Source: Bacillota bacterium | GTDB lineage: Bacteria; Bacillota; Dethiobacteria; SKNC01 | NCBI GenBank assembly: GCA_007120745.1 | Contig: SKNC01000030.1 | Coordinates: forward strand, 1 to 28,781 | Direction of reading: 5' to 3' | DNA: 28,781 nt | The notes under the pieces: generated by a model | The model's database searches: none | Seen by the model: only the letters and a program-made list of their open reading frames with translations | What the model was told of the DNA's origin: nothing | Shown here: piece after piece, positions 17,197 through 25,702 of the stretch | Position numbering within the stretch: the stretch's first letter is position 1 | Layout: the number at the start of each line of letters is the position of its first letter | Translations under genes and position numbers: made by a program

Positions 17197-17340
17197 AGGT
17201 AACAGTGCAGTTAATGACCTGAAGTTCACCAACTTCACTTTAAGTCATGTTGAAGATCTCCTCTCTCATAAGTGACATTTTATCAGAATAAATTCAACAT
17301 GACATTATCACAGAATAAACACACGCTTAAAATATATTTA
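17197..17340 (+). repeat. Inverted and direct repeats after the ATPase gene
   Basis: GTCATGTTGAA (17244-17254) and TTCAACATGAC (17293-17303) form a perfect 11-bp inverted repeat with a 38-base loop. A small hairpin TGAAGTT-CACC-AACTTCA lies just before it. Two imperfect copies of TGACATT-ATC-AGAATAAA overlap the right arm. No T-run follows, so this is not a standard terminator. Confidence 0.45.
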
Positions 17341-17369
17341 TTGACAATTGAGACCGCAGGTGGTAATAT
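17341..17369 (+). promoter_or_regulatory. Promoter of the arginine operon leader
   Basis: Perfect -35 TTGACA (17341-17346), 17-base spacer, -10 TAATAT (17364-17369) with TGG before it (extended -10). Transcription would start near 17376, just before the T-box leader. Confidence 0.8.
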
Positions 17370-17375
17370 ATAAAA

Positions 17376-17690
17376 ATCAAAAATGTATAGATTGTTGAAT
17401 AAAAGCGAAAAACCATGATGGGGAGAGTAAGTTCTGCATGAAGTTTCAGCGAGCCGGAGAGGGTGAGAGTTCGGCACGGATTCAGTTCTGAAGCGCACCC
17501 CGGAGTATTCGAGTCCAACCCCAGTTTACCTCAGGGTATGTCGGGAAGTAGATTTGAACGGGACTTCACCGTTATAAGAGGGCTGCAGTTCATCTTACTG
17601 CAGCGTAAAGTGGGCTTTAACAGCCAAAAAGGGTGGTACCGCGAGAAAACCTCTCGTCCTTTACAGGGCAAGAGGTTTTGTTTTATTTAT
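17376..17690 (+). promoter_or_regulatory. T-box riboswitch with an arginine (CGC) specifier
   Basis: The leader contains the GAGAGTAAG element of stem I, a specifier region GAAG-CGC-ACCCCGGAGT with codon CGC at 17494-17496, and the conserved T-box AGGGTGGTACCGCG (17630-17643), whose TGGT would pair with the ACCA end of an uncharged tRNA-Arg. A terminator overlaps it (17646-17684). Uncharged tRNA-Arg should favour the antiterminator and switch on argC-argJ-argB-argD-carB. CGC is read from its position before ACC and GAGT, the usual specifier context; GCG (Ala) one base earlier fits the operon less well. Confidence 0.92.
17646..17684 (+). terminator. T-box-controlled terminator
   Basis: AAAACCTCTCGTCC (17646-17659), loop TTTACA, GGGCAAGAGGTTTT (17666-17679), one mismatch, then G and TTTT. 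Confidence 0.88.
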
Positions 17691-17750
17691 GTAGAAGTTA
17701 TATTCTTGTGCATAAAAAAACGAGTAAAAAACCTTTATGGAGTGAGAAAA

Positions 17751-18794
17751 ATGAAAAAAGTTGGTATTATTGGAGCTACCGGTTATACGGGGATTGAACT
17801 TATGAGGCTTTTGTATTTCCACCCCCGGGCCCGGATAACCCGGGTTACATCTACCTCTCAACAGGGAGAGGATATCAGCCGGGTCCATCCCCAGTTTAAA
17901 AAGATTTATAATCTGACACTGGAGGAACTGGATATAGAAAAATTGGCCGAAGAAACAGACATTATTTTCAGCGCCCTGCCCCACGGCTTAGCCCTGGAGA
18001 AGGTTCCGGAATTGATTAAGATGGGGAAAAAGGTAATAGACCTGAGCAGCGACTTCCGTTTAAAAAACCCTGAGGATTATCCCATTTGGTACGGTTTTGA
18101 GCATCCCGGTCCGGACTACCTGGAAAAAAGCGTTTACGGGCTGCCGGAGGTATATCGAGATAAGCTCCAAGATGCATACCTGGTGGCCAATCCCGGCTGT
18201 TATCCCACCAGTATTATTTTAGGGTTAATGCCGTTGATTCAGGAGAACTTGATCGACTGCACTTCTATCATTTGTGACAGCAAATCCGGTGTCTCCGGAG
18301 CGGGAAGAGGAGCGAAGCTTCCCTTTCATTTTCCGGAGTGCACAGAAAACTTTAAGGCGTACCGGGTGGGCAATCACCAGCATACCCCGGAAATTGAGCA
18401 GGAATTGAGGAATATATCGAAAGATCCTGCCCTGACATTGCTTTTCACCCCACACCTGGTCCCTATGATCAGGGGGATCCTTTCTACTATATATGCAGCA
18501 GTAAACAAGGGTGTTGTGAAAGAAGATGTAGAGGAAGCGTACCAGAAAGCCTACCAAAACGAAACGTTCATTCGCTTAATGGATGAAACGGAACTGCCGG
18601 AAACCAAGTATGTGTATGGCACCAATTTCTGCGATATCGGGTTCCGCCTGGAGGAAAGGACCGGCAGAATTATTGTGGTAACAGCTATTGATAACCTGGT
18701 AAAAGGGGCTGCGGGCCAGGCGGTACAGAACATGAACATCCTTTTGGGATGGCCTGAGGAAACCGGGCTCCTCCAGCCGGTAGTCTATCCATAA
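17751..18794 (+). CDS. argC: N-acetyl-gamma-glutamyl-phosphate reductase
   Basis: A 347-residue enzyme for the third step of arginine synthesis, the NADPH-dependent reduction of N-acetylglutamyl phosphate to the semialdehyde. The N-terminal Rossmann motif is GIIGATGYTGIEL, the catalytic Cys150 sits in ANPGCYPT, and GAGRGAK and RGILSTIYA follow; the length is normal. The frame is open back to 17463, but that part is the T-box leader; ATG 17751 follows GGAGTG with the family's usual N-terminus, so this start is chosen. It is the first gene of the arginine operon. A 170-base gap with two REP-like hairpins separates it from argJ. Confidence 0.97.
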   Translation: MKKVGIIGATGYTGIELMRLLYFHPRARITRVTSTSQQGEDISRVHPQFKKIYNLTLEELDIEKLAEETDIIFSALPHGLALEKVPELIKMGKKVIDLSSDFRLKNPEDYPIWYGFEHPGPDYLEKSVYGLPEVYRDKLQDAYLVANPGCYPTSIILGLMPLIQENLIDCTSIICDSKSGVSGAGRGAKLPFHFPECTENFKAYRVGNHQHTPEIEQELRNISKDPALTLLFTPHLVPMIRGILSTIYAAVNKGVVKEDVEEAYQKAYQNETFIRLMDETELPETKYVYGTNFCDIGFRLEERTGRIIVVTAIDNLVKGAAGQAVQNMNILLGWPEETGLLQPVVYP

Positions 18795-18801
18795 AAACAA
18801 G

Positions 18802-18827
18802 AAGACAAGGGGACGGTTCTCTGTCTT
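18802..18827 (+). repeat. REP-like hairpin element, copy 2
   Basis: AAGACA (18802-18807) pairs with TGTCTT (18822-18827) around GGGGACGGTTCTC. The core is shared with copy 3 (18865-18896) and more loosely with copy 1 (4200-4231), while the arms differ between copies but stay complementary. Confidence 0.6.
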
Positions 18828-18864
18828 AGTCCATAGCGGGCAGAAAAGGAGAAGTGCGGCTCCG

Positions 18865-18896
18865 TGCGGCACCGGGGAAGGTTCCCTGTTGTCGCA
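18865..18896 (+). repeat. REP-like hairpin element, copy 3
   Basis: TGCGGCA (18865-18871) and TGTCGCA (18890-18896) form the same stem as copy 1, around GGGGAAGGTTCCCTG. An extra GTGCGGC (18854-18860) just before it repeats the left arm ten bases upstream. Confidence 0.6.
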
Positions 18897-18964
18897 GAAT
18901 AAAACCAACGCAGAGGATAGCAGACAATAAGCATAGATAACACATTTCAGGAGGCCTGGTGAAC

Positions 18965-20167
18965 ATGGGAGAAACAATATCTGGAGGCATCACCGCAGTA
19001 CCCGGGTTTATGGCTTCGGGGATTAACTGTGGTATAAAGGATAATAAAAAGGATTTAGCAATTTTCTATTCAAAAGTTCCGGCCGTAAGCGCAGGTGTTT
19101 TTACCACCAACCTGATAAAGGCTGCTCCGGTGCTGGTTACTGCCAGGAATATGAAAGAAAAAAACACCCGGGCTGTGGTTGTAAACAGTGGAAACGCCAA
19201 TGCTTGTTCCGGACAGCGGGGGTGGGAGGATGCGGAGAAGATGGTTTCGCTGACTGCCCGACACCTTCATCTGGACCCCCGGGAAGTACTGGTGTCTTCT
19301 ACCGGAGTCATCGGGCAGTTTCTGCCCATGGATAAGGTGGAAAAAGGGATAAAAATGGCGGTGGAGGGTCTTTCTGAAGGCGGCGGAAGTGAAGCGGCCG
19401 AAGCGATTTTAACCACTGATACCATAAAAAAAGAAATAGCTTACCGTTTTGAAATTTCCGGGAAAACCGTAACCATTGGTGCCATGGCCAAGGGGTCAGG
19501 CATGATCTGCCCCAACATGGCCACCATGCTGGCTTTTATTACCACCGATGTATGTATCAGTAAAGAACTGCTTCAGAAGGCTCTGGGAGAATCGGTCAAA
19601 TATTCTTACAACCTGATTACTGTGGATGGGGATACCAGCACCAATGATATGGTATTACTCCTGGCCAATGGCCAGGCTCAAAACCCTCTAATTGATGAAG
19701 AGGGCGAGGACTACCAAAAATTTGTAGAAGCATTAAATTATGTAAACAAAACCATGGCCCGCCAGATTATCTATGACGGGGAAGGGACTACCAAGCTAAT
19801 TGAAGTTACTCTCCAGGGAGTTAAGGATTATGAATCAGGCCGGAAAATGGCCATGGGGATTCTAAATTCCAATCTGGTGAAAACGGCCTTCTTTGGTGAA
19901 GATGCCAACTGGGGAAGAATCATTACGGCCATGGGGTATTCCAGAAGCGATTTTGAACCGGAAAAAGTGGACATTTTTTTAGGGGACCTGCAGGTGATGA
20001 AGGAGGGGGTAGGCCTGATTTTTAACGAAGACCGGGCCTTGGAAATATTAAAGCAAAAAGAGGTAAAAGTGTTAATTAATCTCAAGATGGGGAACCATAA
20101 TATAACGGCATGGGGGTCTGATTTAAGCCACCAGTACGTTACCATTAACAGTTCTTACCGTACTTAA
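18965..20167 (+). CDS. argJ: Bifunctional ornithine acetyltransferase / N-acetylglutamate synthase
   Basis: A 400-residue enzyme that recycles the acetyl group from acetylornithine to glutamate and may also make acetylglutamate from acetyl-CoA. It is a self-cleaving Ntn-type hydrolase: KGSGMICPNMATML is present, with Thr187 as the expected nucleophile freed by cleavage between Ala and Thr. NSGNANACSG, STGVIGQFLPM and SYNLITVDGDTSTND are also intact. ATG 18965 lies ten bases after AGGAGG; GTG 18959, six bases earlier and in frame, is an alternative with tighter spacing. Presence of argJ means the cyclic acetyl pathway is used, so argE is not needed. Monofunctional and bifunctional types cannot be told apart by reading. 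Confidence 0.96.
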   Translation: MGETISGGITAVPGFMASGINCGIKDNKKDLAIFYSKVPAVSAGVFTTNLIKAAPVLVTARNMKEKNTRAVVVNSGNANACSGQRGWEDAEKMVSLTARHLHLDPREVLVSSTGVIGQFLPMDKVEKGIKMAVEGLSEGGGSEAAEAILTTDTIKKEIAYRFEISGKTVTIGAMAKGSGMICPNMATMLAFITTDVCISKELLQKALGESVKYSYNLITVDGDTSTNDMVLLLANGQAQNPLIDEEGEDYQKFVEALNYVNKTMARQIIYDGEGTTKLIEVTLQGVKDYESGRKMAMGILNSNLVKTAFFGEDANWGRIITAMGYSRSDFEPEKVDIFLGDLQVMKEGVGLIFNEDRALEILKQKEVKVLINLKMGNHNITAWGSDLSHQYVTINSSYRT

Positions 20168-20203
20168 CCATAAATCTTAAATTTGTTACGGGGGTGTAAA
20201 AAA

Positions 20204-21091
20204 ATGCAGGAAATTATTAAGAAAGCGGAGGTTCTTATAGAGGCACTGCCTTATATCAGGACGTTTGCAGACAAGACCCTGGTGATTAAATACGGGGGTC
20301 AGGCCATGGTCAACGACGAGTTGAAGAAATCGGTAATCATCGACATTATATTATTAAAATACATTGGATTGAATCCAATACTGGTGCATGGCGGCGGAGC
20401 TGAAGTTACCCGTTTGATGAACAGGATCGGGAAAGAGGCGGAGTTTGTCAACGGTCTTCGGGTAACCGACAAAGAAACCATTGAGCTGGTGGAAATGGTT
20501 CTGGTAGGTAAAGTGAATAAAGAAATTGTGGGGTTGATAAACCAGTACGGAGGAAAAGCCGTGGGTTTGAGCGGAAAAGACAGCAACCTCATTATTGCAC
20601 AGAAACGACCGCTGGAAACCGTAATGGTGGAGGGAGAGGAAAAAGAAGTGGACCTGGGCTATGTGGGGGATATTGTTCAAATCAATCCTGAAGTAATAAC
20701 TACGTTGAGTGCCCAGGGATATATTCCGGTAATATCAACACTGGGAGTTAATTTGAACGGAGAGAGCCTGAACATCAATGCAGACCATGTGGCAGGGGAA
20801 ATGGCAGCGGCACTGGGGGCGGAAAAATTGATGATTTTAACGGATGTGGCGGGGATTTTTGAAGACCCAGACGACACTTCTTCTTTAATTGCCACACTGC
20901 CCAGGGAGCGGGCCATGGATATGATACAAAAGGGCAAGATAAGCCAGGGAATGATTCCCAAGGTGGAAGCCTGTTTGATGGCTCTGGAGCATGAGGTTCG
21001 CAGGACTCATATTGTGGACGGCAGGATACCTCACTCACTGCTGTTAGAAATATTTACCGACCATGGAATTGGTACCATGGTAATCGAGTAG
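20204..21091 (+). CDS. argB: Acetylglutamate kinase
   Basis: A 295-residue amino-acid kinase that phosphorylates N-acetylglutamate, the second step of arginine synthesis. TLVIKYGGQAM begins the nucleotide-binding fold, ILVHGGGAEVTRLM binds acetylglutamate, and NINADHVAGEMAAALGAEKLMILTDVAG and GMIPKVEACLMAL complete the family pattern. About 25 residues form a helix before the first strand (EIIKKAEVLIEALPYIRTF), an extension seen in arginine-inhibited kinases, so feedback inhibition by arginine is likely (inference). ATG 20204 follows GGGGGTG at 7 bases; an in-frame TTG at 20183 is less suitable. It starts 36 bases after argJ. Confidence 0.97.
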   Translation: MQEIIKKAEVLIEALPYIRTFADKTLVIKYGGQAMVNDELKKSVIIDIILLKYIGLNPILVHGGGAEVTRLMNRIGKEAEFVNGLRVTDKETIELVEMVLVGKVNKEIVGLINQYGGKAVGLSGKDSNLIIAQKRPLETVMVEGEEKEVDLGYVGDIVQINPEVITTLSAQGYIPVISTLGVNLNGESLNINADHVAGEMAAALGAEKLMILTDVAGIFEDPDDTSSLIATLPRERAMDMIQKGKISQGMIPKVEACLMALEHEVRRTHIVDGRIPHSLLLEIFTDHGIGTMVIE

Positions 21092-21127
21092 AAAAGGAGG
21101 TCGGCCCTGGAATTAAGGGGAAAACCC

Positions 21128-22342
21128 ATGGAAAATATAAAAGAATTAGAAAGGAAATATATTATAAACACATACGGCAGGAGTCCGGAAGAAACCCCTT
21201 TATTTGTGAAAGGGAAAGGGAGTTATCTCTGGGATGAGAAGGGAAATGCATACCTGGACCTGGTCAGCGGTCTGGCAGTAAATATCCTGGGACACTGCCC
21301 ACCGGTACTGGTAGAAGCTCTGGAGGAACAGTCAAAAAAACTGTTCCACTGTTCTAACTTATACTACACCGCGCCCCAGGTGGAGCTGGCCCGGCTGCTG
21401 GTGGAAAATTCCGCTGCGGACAAGGTATTTTTCTGCAACAGCGGAGCGGAAGCCAATGAAGCGGCAATTAAACTGGCCCGAAAATACTCCAAACTTTTTG
21501 TGGATGAAAAACGCTTTGAAATTATTACTGCCCTGAAGTCCTTTCATGGACGGACCATGGCAACCATTACCGCAACCGGGCAGCCCAAGTTCCATCAAGG
21601 GTTTGAACCCATGGTTCCCGGTTTTAAATATGCCCCCTTTAATGACCTGCAGGCCTTTGCTTCTCTGGTAGGGGAGCATACCTGCGGAATCCTGGTGGAA
21701 CCGGTACAGGGAGAGGGCGGTATCCATGTGGGGACAGAGGAGTTTATACAGGGGTTAAGAAAACTGTGCGACGAAAACAAGCTGGTCCTTATTTTTGACG
21801 AGGTGCAGTGTGGACTGGGACGGACCGGCAAATTCCTGGCTGCGGAACACTATGGGGTACATCCCGATATTACTACCCTGGCAAAGGGACTGGGGGGCGG
21901 AGTGCCCATCGGGGCCATGATGGCAGTGGAGGAAGCAGCCCGGGCCTTCAGCCCGGGAGACCATGCCTCCACTTTTGGCGGCAATCCCCTGGCCTGTGCA
22001 GCGGCCAAAGCGGTAGTCACCACAATTTTAGAAAAAAATATTCTGGCATTTGTAAATCTGAACAGCAAGAATTTTATAAAGGAATTGAAAAAAATACAGA
22101 GTAATTATTCATCTATTATAAAGGAAGTCAGGGGCATAGGGCTCATGGTTGCGGTAGAATTACAAAATGAAGTGAACGGCCGGGAAATCATGAGCGAATG
22201 TATGAAAAAGGGACTGGTAGTTAACTGTATTGCTGGGAATATACTCCGTTTCCTGCCCCCTCTGAATGTAACTGCCTCAGACCTGAAATTTGCCCTGGAT
22301 GTTCTGGAGGGCGTGCTGAGAAAAACTGAAGTAACACTTTAA
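21128..22342 (+). CDS. argD: Acetylornithine aminotransferase
   Basis: A 404-residue class III PLP aminotransferase that converts acetylglutamate semialdehyde to acetylornithine. PLP-binding elements: NSGAEANEAAIKLAR (104-118), SFHGRT (138-143), EPVQGEGG (191-198), Asp224 in IFDEVQ, Lys253 in LAKGLGGGVPIGAM, and HASTFGGNPLAC. Length and motifs are those of ArgD; close relatives such as ornithine or succinylornithine aminotransferases are less likely given its place between argB and carB. AAGGGG precedes the ATG. Confidence 0.95.
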   Translation: MENIKELERKYIINTYGRSPEETPLFVKGKGSYLWDEKGNAYLDLVSGLAVNILGHCPPVLVEALEEQSKKLFHCSNLYYTAPQVELARLLVENSAADKVFFCNSGAEANEAAIKLARKYSKLFVDEKRFEIITALKSFHGRTMATITATGQPKFHQGFEPMVPGFKYAPFNDLQAFASLVGEHTCGILVEPVQGEGGIHVGTEEFIQGLRKLCDENKLVLIFDEVQCGLGRTGKFLAAEHYGVHPDITTLAKGLGGGVPIGAMMAVEEAARAFSPGDHASTFGGNPLACAAAKAVVTTILEKNILAFVNLNSKNFIKELKKIQSNYSSIIKEVRGIGLMVAVELQNEVNGREIMSECMKKGLVVNCIAGNILRFLPPLNVTASDLKFALDVLEGVLRKTEVTL

Positions 22343-22366
22343 GAAGCTGCCAACAGGAGGAAGATT

Positions 22367-25300
22367 ATGCCCAAACGAAAAGGATTAAATAAAGTGCTGG
22401 TAATAGGTTCAGGCCCTATCATTATTGGACAGGCGGCGGAATTTGATTATGCCGGTACCCAGGCCTGCAAGGCCCTGAGGGAAGAGGGTATAGAGGTGGT
22501 CCTGGTGAACAGCAATCCCGCTACCATTATGACCGATTTGGATATGGCGGACCGCATTTATATAGAGCCTTTAACGGTTGAATTTTTAAAGAAAATTATC
22601 AGAAAAGAATCTCCCGACGGCATTTTGCCCACCCTGGGGGGGCAGACCGGCTTAAACCTGGCCATGGAGCTCTCTGAGGATAATTTCCTGCAGGACGAAG
22701 GGGTTATGCTCCTGGGAACCCCCCTGGAAGCCATTAAAAAAGCGGAAGACCGGGAAATATTTAAACAGACCATGGTGGATTTAGGGGAACCCATTCCCGC
22801 CAGTGCCATTGTAAGGAACCTGGAGGAGGCGTGTAATTTCGTCCGTGAAGTGGGGTATCCCATTGTGGTCAGGCCCGCTTACACCCTGGGCGGATCCGGG
22901 GGCGGCCTGGTATATTCAGAACGGGAACTGGTGTCTCAACTGCAGAAGGGGTTGAAGATGAGCTTGATTCATCAGGCACTGCTGGAGCAGAGTGTAGCCG
23001 GTTGGAAGGAAATCGAGTTCGAGGTGATGAGGGACGGAAAGGATGCCTGTATTACCGTCTGCAGCATGGAGAATATTGACCCTATCGGCATTCATACCGG
23101 GGACAGCGTGGTGACCGCTCCGGCATTAACGTTAACGGACACTGAGTATCACGCCCTGCGCAGGGCCTCCTTAAAAATTATCCGGGCACTGGGAATCGAA
23201 GGGGGGTGCAACATTCAGTTTGCTGTAAACCCCCATGATTTTGGATACAATGTAATTGAAGTGAATCCCCGGGTCAGCCGTTCCAGCGCCCTGGCCTCCA
23301 AGGCTACCGGATATCCCATAGCAAAGGTAGCGGCCAAGATTGCTGCCGGCTACTCCCTGGAGGAAATACAAAACGCCGTGACTCAGAAAACCACTGCCTG
23401 TTTTGAGCCCAGTATTGATTATGTGGTCTTAAAGTTTCCCCGCTGGCCCTTTGATAAATTTGTGCTGGCGGACCGAAGACTGGGCACCCAGATGAAAGCG
23501 ACAGGAGAGGTTATGTCCATTGACCGCACCTTTGAAGGAGCTTTTCTCAAGGCTCTGCGTTCTCTAGAAATAAATATATTCGGGCTCCTGACGGTTAATT
23601 ATGAAAACTGGGGAGATGAAGAAATCAGCAGAGAGCTGGAAAGGGCCAGCGATGAGAGGCTTTTTGTGCTGGCAGAAGCCTTTCACCGGAAATGGACCAT
23701 GGAGAAAATTCATCAGCTGACCCGGATTGATTATTTCTTCTTGTATAAGTTTAAAAAGCTGGTGGAAACGGCAGAAAAATTTATGGGCCTAACCCTGCAG
23801 GAGGTTACGGAGAATGACCTGTGGGAAGCCAAAAGAAGCGGTTTTTCTGATGAAGACCTGGCCAATCTGCTGAAAACTGATATGATGCAGGTCAGGAGTC
23901 TCCGGGAAAAATTCAAGATAAATCCCACCTACAAGATGGTGGATACTTGTGCCGGGGAATTTGATGCGGCCACGCCGTATTATTACTCCACATATGAAGA
24001 AGAGGACGAGGTAAAGGTTTCAACCCGCTCCCGGGTTCTGGTAATCGGATCCGGCCCCATCCGGATCGGGCAGGGGGTGGAGTTTGATTACTGCTCCGTC
24101 CATGCGGTCTGGGCACTGCAGCAGGCAGGGCATGAGGCCATCATTGTCAATAACAACCCTGAAACGGTGAGCACTGATTTTGACTGTGCCGATAAGCTTT
24201 ATTTCGAGCCTCTGACCCCGGAGGATGTTTTGAACATCATAGATAAAGAGAAGCCACAGGGGGTCATTGTTCAGTTCGGAGGGCAGACGGCCATCAACCT
24301 GGCAGGGTTTTTAAAGGAAAGGGGCGTAAATATCCTGGGCACCTCCGTAGACCATATTGACCTGGCGGAGGACCGTCAAAAATTCTGGGAACTGCTCCAA
24401 TCCCTGGGTATCCCCCAGGCGGAGGGGGCCTCGGTATATACTCCGGAGGAGGCCATGGGAGTTGCCCTGAAGCTGGGGTTTCCTCTGCTGATTCGGCCAT
24501 CCTATGTGATTGGCGGCCGGGCCATGTATTTAGTATACAACGAAGACCAGATGTTCAATTATTTAAAGCTGGCAGCCAAAGTATCTCCCAAACATCCTGT
24601 ATTAATTGACAAATATCTCCTGGGGATGGAAGTGGAGGTGGATGCCATCGCCGATGGAGAAGACATATTGATCCCTGGCATCATGGAACATATTGAGCGG
24701 GCGGGCATCCATTCCGGAGACAGCATGGCTGTCTTCCCCCCCAGGAATATTACCCGAAAACAGCTGGATACCCTGGTAAATTATACGAAAAAGATAGCCA
24801 GGGCCTTACAGACAAAAGGGTTGATTAATATTCAGTTCGTCATTTACAAGGACCGGGTTTATGTCCTGGAGGTCAATCCCCGGGCCAGCCGTACAGTGCC
24901 TATTTTAAGCAAGGTAACCGGAATTCCCATGGTAAAAATGGCAGTGGAAATTATGTTGGGTGCCCGGTTAAAGGACCTGGGCTTTGGGACCGGCCTGAAG
25001 GAAAACCCTCCTTATGTTACGGTAAAGGCGCCGGTATTTTCCTTTGAGAAATTGACCCAGGTGGATATTTCTCTGGGCCCGGAGATGAAATCCACCGGGG
25101 AAGTGCTGGGTATAGACTCAAATTTTATTGGAGCCTTATATAAGACCATGCTGTCCAGCGGTTATTCATTTCCGGAAAAAGGACGCATTCTCTTCTCCGT
25201 AGCCCGTCAGGATAAAAAGGATATTCTGCCCCTGGCCCGAAGATTTGCCAGGATGGGCTTTATTTTATGTGCTACCTCAGGAACAGCGGAAAGCCTCAAA

Positions 25301-25645
25301 TCCTATGGAATACGGGAAGTTGAAACGGTGAAGAAAATAGGGGAAGGAAAGCCCAATGTTCTGGATTTAATCCAGGAGGGCAGTTTTGACCTGGTGATTA
25401 ATACTCCCACCTTTGGGCAGAAACTCAGTTCTACCGGTTACCAGATGAGAAGAAGCTGCGTGGAACTGAAAATTCCCTGCCTGACTTCTCCCGATACGGT
25501 ACAGGCTTTTCTGGAGGTGCTGGAAATGAAGTATGGAGAAGGCAAGGATTTTTCTGTAAGAACCCTGAAAGAATACCTGGAGGACTTCCAGGCAGCCGGT
25601 GGTGCTCAAATAAGGCCGCAGACAAAGCAGGAATTTTCCAGTTGA
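22367..25645 (+). CDS. carB: Carbamoyl-phosphate synthase large subunit
   Basis: A 1092-residue synthetase that makes carbamoyl phosphate from bicarbonate, ATP and ammonia for arginine and pyrimidines. Two homologous ATP-grasp halves are visible, the first opening with VLVIGSGPIIIGQAAEFDYAG and the second with RVLVIGSGPIRIGQGVEFDY. Each half has its EVNPR(V/A)SR motif (around residues 301 and 840), and the C-terminal allosteric domain includes ATSGTAESLKSYGI. Length is normal. AGGAGGAAG precedes ATG 22367. The gene follows argD by 24 bases in the same operon. The small glutaminase subunit gene carA, usually directly upstream, is absent from this window; it must be elsewhere if the complex is to use glutamine. 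Confidence 0.97.
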   Translation: MPKRKGLNKVLVIGSGPIIIGQAAEFDYAGTQACKALREEGIEVVLVNSNPATIMTDLDMADRIYIEPLTVEFLKKIIRKESPDGILPTLGGQTGLNLAMELSEDNFLQDEGVMLLGTPLEAIKKAEDREIFKQTMVDLGEPIPASAIVRNLEEACNFVREVGYPIVVRPAYTLGGSGGGLVYSERELVSQLQKGLKMSLIHQALLEQSVAGWKEIEFEVMRDGKDACITVCSMENIDPIGIHTGDSVVTAPALTLTDTEYHALRRASLKIIRALGIEGGCNIQFAVNPHDFGYNVIEVNPRVSRSSALASKATGYPIAKVAAKIAAGYSLEEIQNAVTQKTTACFEPSIDYVVLKFPRWPFDKFVLADRRLGTQMKATGEVMSIDRTFEGAFLKALRSLEINIFGLLTVNYENWGDEEISRELERASDERLFVLAEAFHRKWTMEKIHQLTRIDYFFLYKFKKLVETAEKFMGLTLQEVTENDLWEAKRSGFSDEDLANLLKTDMMQVRSLREKFKINPTYKMVDTCAGEFDAATPYYYSTYEEEDEVKVSTRSRVLVIGSGPIRIGQGVEFDYCSVHAVWALQQAGHEAIIVNNNPETVSTDFDCADKLYFEPLTPEDVLNIIDKEKPQGVIVQFGGQTAINLAGFLKERGVNILGTSVDHIDLAEDRQKFWELLQSLGIPQAEGASVYTPEEAMGVALKLGFPLLIRPSYVIGGRAMYLVYNEDQMFNYLKLAAKVSPKHPVLIDKYLLGMEVEVDAIADGEDILIPGIMEHIERAGIHSGDSMAVFPPRNITRKQLDTLVNYTKKIARALQTKGLINIQFVIYKDRVYVLEVNPRASRTVPILSKVTGIPMVKMAVEIMLGARLKDLGFGTGLKENPPYVTVKAPVFSFEKLTQVDISLGPEMKSTGEVLGIDSNFIGALYKTMLSSGYSFPEKGRILFSVARQDKKDILPLARRFARMGFILCATSGTAESLKSYGIREVETVKKIGEGKPNVLDLIQEGSFDLVINTPTFGQKLSSTGYQMRRSCVELKIPCLTSPDTVQAFLEVLEMKYGEGKDFSVRTLKEYLEDFQAAGGAQIRPQTKQEFSS

Positions 25646-25663
25646 ACAATCTAATGTTATAAT
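25635..25663 (+). promoter_or_regulatory. Promoter of the gatC-gatA unit
   Basis: TTTCCA (25635-25640), 17 bases, then TATAAT (25658-25663) with TG at 25655-25656, a perfect extended -10. It overlaps the end of carB, so the gat genes can be transcribed independently of the arginine operon. No terminator was seen after carB. Confidence 0.7.
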
Positions 25664-25702
25664 TGGTAGCGGAAGAAAAATTCAGCAAAGGGGTGAAAAC
25701 AT

